A stretch of DNA of 5,349 bases. It comes from Bacteroidales bacterium. GTDB lineage: Bacteria > Bacteroidota > Bacteroidia > Bacteroidales > VadinHA17. Below the pieces are notes generated by a model. The model saw only the letters and a list, made by a program, of their open reading frames with translations. It made no database searches and was not told the DNA's origin. A program made the position numbers and the translations under genes. Below are positions 1-5,349 of the stretch, one piece after another. The stretch spans positions 8,984-14,332 of the forward strand of contig DOTV01000189.1 in the NCBI GenBank assembly GCA_003520925.1, in the 5' to 3' direction. Position 1 is the stretch's first letter. Each line of letters begins with the position of its first letter.

Positions 1-900
1 CAGGTCAAATTGTCGGAAATGTATACCGTTTACTGGGAATATATCGAGAAAACCAGACGGTTTGTCCAGCAGCGGGGCAACTCAGCTTTTGCGGAAGGGT
101 CCGAAGCAAATGCAGTTACAAGGATGTGGAAGAAATACGGGATTGTGCCGCTGGAAAACTATACCGGTCTGCTTGAAGGGCGCAAGTACCATAACCATGA
201 AACAATGTTCAACGAGCTTAACACTTTTCTTTCTTCATTGAAAACTAATTCTTCATGGAATGAGGAGTCAGCAGTTGCAACAGTTAAATCGATCCTGAAC
301 CACTATCTTGGAGTACCACCTGCTGAGATTACTTATAACGGAAAGAAAATCACTCCCCTTCAGTACCTGAATGAAGTCCTGAAGATTAATCCCGATGACT
401 ATATTGATATATTATCCTACACACAGGAGCCCTTTTACAAACAGGTCGAATACAAGGTCCCTGATAACTGGTGGCACAGCAGCATATATTACAATGTTCC
501 GCTCGATGATTATATGGCTGCCCTTAAAAATGCTGTCAGGAAAGGTTTTACTGTAAGTATCGGAGGGGATGTTTCGGAGCCCGGGATTGACCGGGGTACC
601 CAATGTGCAGTAATTCCCGATTTTGATATACCATCGGCTTATATCAATGATGATGCCCGCCAGTTCAGATTCTCAAACCAGACGACCACCGATGACCACG
701 GGATGCACCTTGTCGGTTACCTGGAAAAGGACGGAAAAGACTGGTATCTCATAAAGGATTCCGGCTCAGGATCGAAGAATAATGATCCTGATGCAAAGGA
801 GTGGGGCTACTATTTCTTTTCGGAAGAGTATGTCAGGTTGAAAATGATGGATTTCATGGTACATAAAGACGCAGTAAAAGAGCTGATTGACAAATTCTGA
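1..900 (+). CDS. C1B papain-fold peptidase, aminopeptidase C / bleomycin hydrolase-like (5' end missing)
   Basis: The reading frame is open from the first base, so the gene begins outside the window; 299 residues and the TGA stop are visible. The TTG at position 10 is an internal Leu, not a start. Papain-family cysteine peptidases use a Cys-His-Asn triad to cut peptide bonds. Here the motif DHGMHLVGY (His codon 697-699) aligns with papain DHAVAAVGY and supplies the catalytic His. It is followed by WYLIKDSG, which aligns with the papain IKNSWG segment. The catalytic Cys box would lie some tens of residues upstream of the window edge. The C-terminal MVHKDAVKELIDKF recalls C1-like peptidases of Bacteroidota, as I remember them. 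Oddities are Asp (757-759) where papain has the triad Asn, and Gly where it has the shielding Trp. Whether the protein is exported cannot be seen, because the N-terminus is missing. The family is fairly certain; activity and substrate are unknown. Confidence 0.85.
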   Translation, partial: QVKLSEMYTVYWEYIEKTRRFVQQRGNSAFAEGSEANAVTRMWKKYGIVPLENYTGLLEGRKYHNHETMFNELNTFLSSLKTNSSWNEESAVATVKSILNHYLGVPPAEITYNGKKITPLQYLNEVLKINPDDYIDILSYTQEPFYKQVEYKVPDNWWHSSIYYNVPLDDYMAALKNAVRKGFTVSIGGDVSEPGIDRGTQCAVIPDFDIPSAYINDDARQFRFSNQTTTDDHGMHLVGYLEKDGKDWYLIKDSGSGSKNNDPDAKEWGYYFFSEEYVRLKMMDFMVHKDAVKELIDKF

Positions 901-907
901 CATTTGT

Positions 908-1978
908 ATGATGCGGTCATTTTTTGCTCTTTTGCTTCTGCTCTTAATAACTCCGGATACCTTTACACAGACTGAAGTCAGGAAGGCTGAAATAAGCAAA
1001 TATTTCACCAACCCGGTTTTTGACGGAGCCGATCCATGGTTCTTTCAGAAGGATGGGTATTACTACTACTGCTTCTCGGAAGGTAGTGGTATAAGCATTT
1101 CGAGATCGGAATTCATTACAAAACGCGGTATAAAGAAAAAGGTATGGGAGGCCCCGGCTTCAGGCTGGAACAGATCGTGCATATGGGCTCCGGAACTTCA
1201 TTATATTGATGGGCGCTGGTATATCTATTATGCAGCAGGAGAATCGGGACCACCCTTTATCCATCAGAAAACCGGAGTATTGCAGTCGGCAACCGATGAT
1301 CCCTTCAGCAGTTACACTGATAAGGGAATGCTCTGCACAGGAGATTATCCCAACAAGCAAAGTGACAATGTCTGGGCCATTGACATGACTGTTTTCACCT
1401 ATAAAAAAGCTCTTTATGCCGTTTGGTCCGGATGGGAGAAACCAGCTCTGACTGATAAAACATCCCAGCATCTGTATATTGCGGAGATGGAGAACCCTTT
1501 CACAATTAAAGGACCCAGGGTGAAAATCTCCTCCCCGACGGAGAAATGGGAAACGGGTGGCCCGCTCGACCTCCAGGAGGGACCTGAGATCCTGCAGAAA
1601 GGGAATAGTCTTTTTATAATATATTCATGCCGTGAATCGTGGACTGTTGATTACCGGATGGGAATGCTGAAGCTAAAAGATGAAGGCGGACTGCTTCTTT
1701 CTCCTTTGAACTGGGAAAAGTCAGGACCTGTATTCAGCGGACCTTTCGGAACAGGACATTGTTCCTTTGTTAAATCTCCTGATGGCAGTGAAGAATGGAT
1801 CATTTATCATTCCAAAAAGAGCGCTAAGGAAGGATGGCAAAGAGATGTACGAGCTCAGCAGTTTGTGTGGAATAAGAAAGGGTATCCTGATTTCGGGGAA
1901 GCAGCTGCGGTTGGGAAAAGGTTAAAGAGACCTTCGGGGGAATACAGGATTGAAAAGAAAATGCGTGAGAAGAGATGA
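908..1978 (+). CDS. Secreted glycoside hydrolase family 43 (arabinofuranosidase/xylosidase type)
   Basis: This predicted 356-residue enzyme is expected to remove arabinofuranosyl or xylosyl units from plant-type or algal polysaccharides by inversion; the exact substrate cannot be read from sequence. The ATG at 908 is chosen because it gives a compact signal peptide: Arg3, then a Leu-rich core at about 5-15, with likely cleavage before Gln21. An in-frame TTG at 887 would add seven polar residues and overlap the peptidase gene. The three GH43 acidic residues are all present: Asp42 in GADPW (general base), Asp159 in WAIDM (pKa modulator) and Glu224 in QEGPE (general acid). WAPELHYIDGRWYIYY at 93-108 and GTGHCSF with His284 (usual metal-site His of the propeller) also fit. 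The catalytic domain fills the protein, with no extra carbohydrate-binding module. It resembles the COG3940-type beta-xylosidase/exo-arabinofuranosidase group; the subfamily is uncertain. It starts 7 bases after the peptidase stop, with no clear Shine-Dalgarno, so co-transcription is likely. Confidence 0.9.
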   Translation: MMRSFFALLLLLLITPDTFTQTEVRKAEISKYFTNPVFDGADPWFFQKDGYYYYCFSEGSGISISRSEFITKRGIKKKVWEAPASGWNRSCIWAPELHYIDGRWYIYYAAGESGPPFIHQKTGVLQSATDDPFSSYTDKGMLCTGDYPNKQSDNVWAIDMTVFTYKKALYAVWSGWEKPALTDKTSQHLYIAEMENPFTIKGPRVKISSPTEKWETGGPLDLQEGPEILQKGNSLFIIYSCRESWTVDYRMGMLKLKDEGGLLLSPLNWEKSGPVFSGPFGTGHCSFVKSPDGSEEWIIYHSKKSAKEGWQRDVRAQQFVWNKKGYPDFGEAAAVGKRLKRPSGEYRIEKKMREKR

Positions 1979-1984
1979 TCCCGA

Positions 1985-2167
1985 TTATTTTTTCCGGTAG
2001 GAATATTGATCCCTGTAGACTTTATTGATCCCGTCAGCACGGTAGGAACCACTTTGAAAAAATGAAGATTTGACGTTATTTGCCATATCACCGTAAGCAG
2101 GGCATACCTGAGAGTTACAGGAAGAAATCAGGATTACCGCAAACAATAGTAATATTACCTTTTTCAC
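1985..2167 (-). CDS. Small hypothetical lipoprotein (60 aa, GTG start)
   Basis: This short minus-strand gene encodes a textbook lipoprotein signal: MKK, a hydrophobic run VILLLFAVIL, then the lipobox I14-S15-S16-C17. Signal peptidase II should cut before Cys17, leaving a lipidated peptide of about 44 residues tethered to a membrane and facing the periplasm. The mature part has one more Cys (QVCPAYGD) and a basic, Tyr-rich C-terminus (YRDQYSYRKK). No Asp/Glu-rich surface-export signal follows Cys17. The start is GTG at 2167; no ATG or other plausible in-frame start lies upstream before a stop, and the signal peptide needs this start. A TATATTTG box sits only 5 bases upstream, suggesting a very short or absent leader. 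The gene converges with the GH43 gene and diverges from the DoxX gene. It is judged real because of the signal peptide and lipobox. I recognise no function. Confidence 0.75.
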   Translation of the reverse strand: MKKVILLLFAVILISSCNSQVCPAYGDMANNVKSSFFQSGSYRADGINKVYRDQYSYRKK

Positions 2168-2172
2168 AAACG

Positions 2173-2180
2173 CAAATATA
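2173..2180 (-). promoter_or_regulatory. Candidate Bacteroidota -7 box of the lipoprotein gene
   Basis: Read on the minus strand this is TATATTTG, a full match to the TAnnTTTG -7 consensus of Bacteroidota housekeeping promoters. It ends 5 bases before the GTG start of the small lipoprotein gene. No TTG -33 element is present at the usual 19-20 base spacing, so this is only half a promoter by sequence. Confidence 0.4.
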
Positions 2181-2261
2181 GAAATTGATCCGTAAAGATA
2201 CTATCACGGATTAATCATTGAACAAAATATTTTCTAAGGTGTTTGAACATAATATAAAACC

Positions 2262-2720
2262 ATGAAAAAAGGTTACGGACTCATATGGAATATCCTGCAC
2301 ACAGGGAATGACAGCAAGATGATATTTGCGAGGATAATTACAGGCCTGATCTTTATCTCAGAAGGCATACAGAAGTTTATGATTGTGTCAATGCTTGGTC
2401 CAGCTTATTTTAAAGAGCTCGGATTTGGACATCCGGAGTTCTGGTCCAAATTCACTGGATCATTTGAAATAACATTCGGCCTGCTTATTTGTATTGGATT
2501 TCTGACCCGGGTTGCTTCCATTCCTCTTTTAATAATCCTTACAGCTGCTTTCTTTAAAGCAAACCTGCCGGTTTTGCTTGACAGAGGATTCATTACTTTC
2601 GCACATGAGTTCAGGGTTGATTTTGCGCTTGTTATGCTTCTGATCATGATGGTTATTCACGGAGGCGGGAAATGGTCGGTGGATTTAAAGATCTCAGAGA
2701 AAAAACTCGAAACCCATTGA
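2262..2720 (+). CDS. DoxX family integral membrane protein
   Basis: This 152-residue protein has the DoxX/MauE-like four-helix layout. The first helix, about 21-40, carries the family signature ARIITGLIFISEGIQKF. Two further helices lie at about 66-84 and 86-104 (separated near LTRVASIPL), and the last at about 117-134 ends in HGGGKWSVD, close to the conserved G-K-W-S-D ending of DoxX proteins. Length is typical. The family acts in the cytoplasmic membrane; some members have been tied to thiosulfate:quinone oxidoreductase or to redox and thiol stress functions, but most, including this one, have no assigned role. The start is the first ATG in the frame, with MKK before the first helix. No strong Shine-Dalgarno or full promoter match is visible in the 94-bp region shared with the divergent lipoprotein gene. 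It stands alone, with no neighbour suggesting a partner. Confidence 0.88.
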   Translation: MKKGYGLIWNILHTGNDSKMIFARIITGLIFISEGIQKFMIVSMLGPAYFKELGFGHPEFWSKFTGSFEITFGLLICIGFLTRVASIPLLIILTAAFFKANLPVLLDRGFITFAHEFRVDFALVMLLIMMVIHGGGKWSVDLKISEKKLETH

Positions 2721-2760
2721 CCCTTTTTGCGCAACTATATTACTAATTTATATACCAATT

Positions 2761-2828
2761 CAGAGGATCACAGAGATTTAATTTCTTAACTCTGTGTATC
2801 TCTGTGATTTCTGTGTGTAACTCTGTGT
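2761..2828. repeat. CTCTGTG repeat cluster with an 11-bp perfect inverted repeat
   Basis: Exact CTCTGTG copies lie at 2790-2796, 2800-2806 and 2821-2827, with a one-mismatch copy (TTCTGTG) at 2809-2815. The inverse form CACAGAG is at 2769-2775, with a partial CAGAG at 2761-2765. ATCACAGAGAT (2767-2777) and ATCTCTGTGAT (2798-2808) form a perfect 11-bp inverted repeat around a 20-base loop, and TAACTCTGTGT occurs twice (2787-2797, 2818-2828). Such CTCTGTG / CACAGAG strings recur, as I recall, between genes in several environmental bacterial phyla, without known function. No U-tract follows, so this is not a standard terminator. It is not a CRISPR: units are too short and spacers too small. Confidence 0.75.
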
Positions 2829-2874
2829 TCCCCTAAGTTATTGTTTTAGATTTTCCAGTTAGTTTAAAATAATA

Positions 2875-2905
2875 TTGATTTAAGTTTAAACAAGATGTAA
2901 CTTTG
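2875..2905 (+). promoter_or_regulatory. Bacteroidota-type promoter of the TPR gene (TTG / N20 / TAACTTTG)
   Basis: TTG at 2875-2877 is followed by 20 bases and then TAACTTTG at 2898-2905, which matches TAnnTTTG at every fixed position. This is the -33/-7 architecture of the Bacteroidota primary sigma factor. Transcription would start near 2910-2914, giving a leader of roughly 20-25 bases. The spacer contains the 8-bp palindrome GTTTAAAC (2884-2891). A weak AAAGG (2924-2928) lies 6 bases before the ATG at 2935. Confidence 0.65.
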
Positions 2906-2934
2906 ATTTCAGTCATTGGAAACAAAGGTCACAT

Positions 2935-4839
2935 ATGGATCAGAAACAGGGAAGGTTAAGCAGGTTCTGGCAGGAACTTAAAAGAAGGAAGGTTTTTGGT
3001 ATAGTTACAACTTATGCCGCTACTGCCTATATAATCATTGAAGTAACAAATAATCTTGCTGTACCGCTGCACCTGCCTGACTGGTTTGCTTCTGTGGAAC
3101 TTGTAATCCTTTTGGCAGGGTTGCCGGTTACAATAATTCTGTCGTGGATTTTTGATTTTACTCCTCATGGAATAAGGAAAACCGAATCTTTGGATGAATC
3201 TGAGAAGGAACCAGCTCCGGCAAAATCTTATAAAGGAAGGATAAGATCAAGTCATGTACTGAACGCGGTTTTATTGATAGCTGTATTAATACTTGCTTAT
3301 CCAAGGATTTTCAAACGCCATTCGCTTGAAAATCTAAGGATCAGAGGAGGGATATCAGTAGCCGTGATGCCGTTTCAAAACCTTACGAATGACACTGTCT
3401 GGAACATCTGGCAGAGTGGTATCCAGGATGAGCTAATAACCTTGCTTACATATTCGGATGAGTTAAAAGTGAGGCAAAAGGAGACTACCAATACACTTCT
3501 TAAAAGTAAAGGACTTACAAATTATGCATCGATTGGTCCTGATGTAGCCGGTATGATCTCAAAGAAGCTGGATGCAGATGTTTTTATCCATGGAAGCATA
3601 AAAAAGGTTGAAGATATTGTGCGGTTAAATGCTCAGCTGATTAATTCATCGAATGAAGAAATATATAAATCGTTCCAGGTAGAGGGTAAAAATGAAAATA
3701 TTCTCCATTTGACCGACTCTCTCTCGGATATGGTCAGAAACTGCCTGATAATTACAAAATTGGTAAAGAGCCTTCCTGTTATTGAGCAGAGGCTGCCCCC
3801 AACAAACTCTTCAGAAGCCTTCAGGTGTTATCTTTTGGGTGAAGCTGCACGAAGCAAAAGGGACTACCCTGAAGCAAGAAGATTGTTCGCTCAGGCATTG
3901 ACTATTGACTCAAATTTTCATCAGATGAATCTGTTGCTTTCCGCTGTATGTATAAATGAGGGAAGATATGAGGAGGCCAAAGAATGGAGCATCAAGGCTT
4001 ACGCCAAAAAAGATAAAATGTCTCAAAGGTCGAGGATTATCACTGAAAAAAATCATGCCAGCTTCTTTGGAACTCCGTACGATGAGCTTAATTTTCTCAG
4101 GCAATATCTGGAGATTGACGACCAGTTTCCGGGTACATATTATGATATTGGTCTCATCTACTACACAATGTACCAATATGAAAAAGCAATCCCCGAATTT
4201 GAAAAGGCTCTTGAATTATATGATAAGTTTGATTCACGGCCCTGGTGGATATTTAATTATTCACTGCTTGCTTATTCATATCATGCAACAGGTCAGTATA
4301 AGAAAGAAAGGAAACTCTTTAAGGACGCCGACAGGGATTTTCCTGATGATCCTGCAATAATCTGGCAGAAGGCAATGCTTTCATTAACAGAAAGAGATAC
4401 CGTTGCTGCTGATAAGCTAATTGATAAATATAAGACGTTGCGTAAGGAAAGGTCATGGTCCGATGCAGGTATTGCTTACAGTATTGGTGAGATTTACAAA
4501 GAGGCAGGTTATCTTGACAAAGCAGAGGAGTATCACAGGCAGGAAGTAGCTTTAGAACCAAATAATCCTGACAGGCTATGGGATCTTGGATGGTTCCTTA
4601 TAGATAAGGATAGAAATATTGATGAGGGTCTGCAGTTAGTTGACAAAGCTCTGGAATTGCGCCCTGGCTATTATTGGTACATGGATGCCAAAGGATGGGG
4701 TTTATATAAAAAGGGGCAATATGCCGAAGCCTTAAAATACATTGAAAAATCCCGGGAATTAAGTCCCTCATACCGGCATAATGTGCATCTGCATCTTGAA
4801 GCGGTAAAAAAGGCATTGACAAGCCAGAAAACTAACTGA
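2935..4839 (+). CDS. Membrane-anchored TolB-N/FlgO-like domain protein with C-terminal TPR array
   Basis: The 634-residue protein begins with FWQELKRRKVFGIV, the opening seen in a broad group of TPR proteins and adenylate cyclases of Bacteroidota and Proteobacteria. Helices are at about 20-42 and 53-75 (ending WIFDFTPHGIRKT, also family-typical) and 107-126. By the positive-inside rule the N-terminus and the basic 81-106 linker are cytoplasmic and everything after about 127 is periplasmic. Residues 139-280 form a TolB amino-terminal/FlgO-like domain: ISVAVMPFQNLTND, then GIQDELITLL, and ADVFIHGSIKKVEDIVRLNAQLI. TPR-like units follow at about 295-328, 329-362, 400-433, 437-470, 511-544, 546-578 and 580-613, with typical G-Y/F-A pairs such as QYAEALKYIEKS. 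There is no cyclase, kinase or DNA-binding domain, so a scaffold or sensor role is inferred, partner unknown. The ATG at 2935 sits under a good promoter and follows AAAGG. It appears to be a single-gene transcription unit. Confidence 0.85.
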   Translation: MDQKQGRLSRFWQELKRRKVFGIVTTYAATAYIIIEVTNNLAVPLHLPDWFASVELVILLAGLPVTIILSWIFDFTPHGIRKTESLDESEKEPAPAKSYKGRIRSSHVLNAVLLIAVLILAYPRIFKRHSLENLRIRGGISVAVMPFQNLTNDTVWNIWQSGIQDELITLLTYSDELKVRQKETTNTLLKSKGLTNYASIGPDVAGMISKKLDADVFIHGSIKKVEDIVRLNAQLINSSNEEIYKSFQVEGKNENILHLTDSLSDMVRNCLIITKLVKSLPVIEQRLPPTNSSEAFRCYLLGEAARSKRDYPEARRLFAQALTIDSNFHQMNLLLSAVCINEGRYEEAKEWSIKAYAKKDKMSQRSRIITEKNHASFFGTPYDELNFLRQYLEIDDQFPGTYYDIGLIYYTMYQYEKAIPEFEKALELYDKFDSRPWWIFNYSLLAYSYHATGQYKKERKLFKDADRDFPDDPAIIWQKAMLSLTERDTVAADKLIDKYKTLRKERSWSDAGIAYSIGEIYKEAGYLDKAEEYHRQEVALEPNNPDRLWDLGWFLIDKDRNIDEGLQLVDKALELRPGYYWYMDAKGWGLYKKGQYAEALKYIEKSRELSPSYRHNVHLHLEAVKKALTSQKTN

Positions 4840-4902
4840 TCACTGCCTGGTTTTTACATGAATTTATGAAAAGTCAATAAATTGATGAACCCATCATTAT
4901 AA

Positions 4903-4931
4903 TTGACAAAGCTGCCTTTTAATTTGACAAA
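4903..4931 (+). repeat. Two TTGACAAA direct repeats 21 bp apart
   Basis: TTGACAAA occurs at 4903-4910 and again at 4924-4931, exactly 21 bases (about two helical turns) apart, in the spacer before the small membrane protein gene. A related CTGACAAA lies at 4993-5000, just before that gene's ATG. The spacing would suit binding of a protein to one face of the DNA, but in AT-rich sequence chance is a fair alternative. TTGACA also resembles a general -35 element, though no good -10 or TAnnTTTG box follows at proper spacing. Confidence 0.3.
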
Positions 4932-5002
4932 ACCAGTTGATTTTGGGAGTAAGATTTTGGAACTTTACAGCAACAAAGAAAAGATTGATAACCTGACAAA
5001 TA

Positions 5003-5254
5003 ATGGCCTTAAAGTTAGACAGAAATCACAATGATTATCTTTTTTGGATTTTCCCTTTAATTATTCTGGGACTATTGTTTTTTGCAATTAAACGGGATAA
5101 TCTAAGGCGGGAGTCAGATGCATCTTTCCAGGCAGGCTCAAAAGCAGATTCCTCAATAACTATGAGTGTACAAAAGAGAGTGCCCATTACCAGCAAGACC
5201 ACAAATGTAAATGACAGTACTCTTATATACTATTCCACAACGTGGGATGATTAG
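5003..5254 (+). CDS. Small single-span membrane protein, hypothetical (83 aa)
   Basis: The protein has a polar N-terminus (MALKLDRNHNDY), one hydrophobic segment at about 13-29 (LFWIFPLIILGLLFFAI) and then a basic stretch (KRDNLRR), followed by a Ser/Thr-rich tail of about 45 residues. The positive residues after the helix favour an N-out, C-in orientation, so this is an inner-membrane protein rather than an exported one. The ATG at 5003 is the first possible start: an in-frame TGA lies at 4994-4996. No good Shine-Dalgarno or TAnnTTTG promoter precedes it. I do not recognise a family. It could be a real small membrane protein, a degraded gene end, or chance; the helix and balanced composition favour real. 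The tail may originally have been longer, since sensible coding continues in another frame just past the TAG. Confidence 0.5.
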   Translation: MALKLDRNHNDYLFWIFPLIILGLLFFAIKRDNLRRESDASFQAGSKADSSITMSVQKRVPITSKTTNVNDSTLIYYSTTWDD

Positions 5255-5304
5255 ATGTCGTCATTCCTGACCGGGAACTGGAATTAATCAAAACAGAAAA
5301 ATAA
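5254..5304 (+). other. Possible out-of-frame C-terminal remnant of the preceding gene
   Basis: Starting at 5254, overlapping the last base of the TAG of the 83-residue gene, the frame shifted by two bases reads DVVIPDRELELIKTEK and then stops at TAA 5302-5304. This is charged, protein-like sequence and joins naturally to the end STTWDD of the upstream reading frame. It has no start codon of its own. It may be the original C-terminus separated by a small indel, or chance. From 5305 to 5349 I see no gene; the ATG at 5331 meets a stop after four codons. Confidence 0.3.
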
Positions 5305-5349
5305 AAGACCATTGATCTGCCGGGAGGCGAATGTGGATTGTTTGAGGTC

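Noticed and set aside
887..907. TTG at 887 as the start of the GH43 gene
   Set aside because: It adds a polar MTNSDIC stretch ahead of a normal signal peptide and overlaps the peptidase stop; ATG 908 gives a standard signal peptide with no such extension.
1855..2091. Minus-strand 78-codon open frame overlapping the GH43 end and the lipoprotein
   Set aside because: It runs antisense to conserved GH43 coding and overlaps the lipoprotein gene, with no recognisable domain or signal; it is a shadow frame.
2218..2245. Promoter for the DoxX gene (TTG at 2218-2220, TGTTTG near 2240-2245)
   Set aside because: The spacing is short and the TA of the TAnnTTTG box is missing, so the match is no better than chance in AT-rich DNA.
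2761..2828. CRISPR array
   Set aside because: The repeated unit is only 7-11 bases, spacing is 9-31 bases, copies occur in both orientations, and no cas genes are nearby.
3956..4360. Plus-strand 134-codon open frame inside the TPR gene
   Set aside because: It lies wholly inside the TPR coding region in another frame and lacks family-like features; the TPR repeats run straight through this stretch.
4822..4855. Possible terminator after the TPR gene
   Set aside because: CCAG and CTGG can pair ahead of a TTTTT run (4851-4855), but the stem is only four pairs with a 19-base loop, too weak to call.
5331..5349. Start of a new gene at ATG 5331 following a GGGAGG sequence
   Set aside because: The purine-rich GGGAGG looks like a ribosome binding site, but the frame ends at TGA after four codons.

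Overview
The window looks like chromosomal DNA from a member of the Bacteroidota, probably an environmental relative of Bacteroidales or Marinilabiliales. Four things point that way. A promoter matches the phylum's TTG / TAnnTTTG consensus. Shine-Dalgarno sequences are mostly absent or weak. There is a bleomycin-hydrolase-like C1 peptidase of a type I associate with this phylum, and an exported GH43 glycosidase with Gln at the likely mature N-terminus. This placement is inference from style; there is no rRNA or marker gene to confirm it.

Left part (1-1978, + strand): the 3' portion of a papain-fold C1B (aminopeptidase C / bleomycin hydrolase-like) peptidase gene, cut by the window edge before its catalytic Cys. 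Seven bases later comes a complete gene for a secreted five-bladed-propeller glycosidase of family GH43. The two are probably co-transcribed.

Middle (1985-2720): a very small lipoprotein gene on the minus strand converges on the GH43 gene, with six bases between the stop codons. It diverges from a DoxX-family membrane protein gene across a 94-bp shared upstream region.

Right part (2721-5349): a 214-bp spacer holds a cluster of CTCTGTG repeats with an 11-bp perfect inverted repeat, followed by a good Bacteroidota promoter. That promoter serves a 634-residue membrane-anchored protein with three transmembrane helices, a TolB-N/FlgO-like domain and a C-terminal TPR array. After a 163-bp spacer comes a gene for a small single-span membrane protein, whose C-terminus may be cut short by a frameshift. 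The last ~45 bases hold nothing I can call.

Apart from the peptidase/GH43 pair, the genes look like independent transcription units, and I see no evidence of one integrated new system. The points most worth checking are the altered Asn/Trp positions in the peptidase, the CTCTGTG repeat cluster, the possibly leaderless GTG-start lipoprotein, and the broken-looking tail of the last gene.
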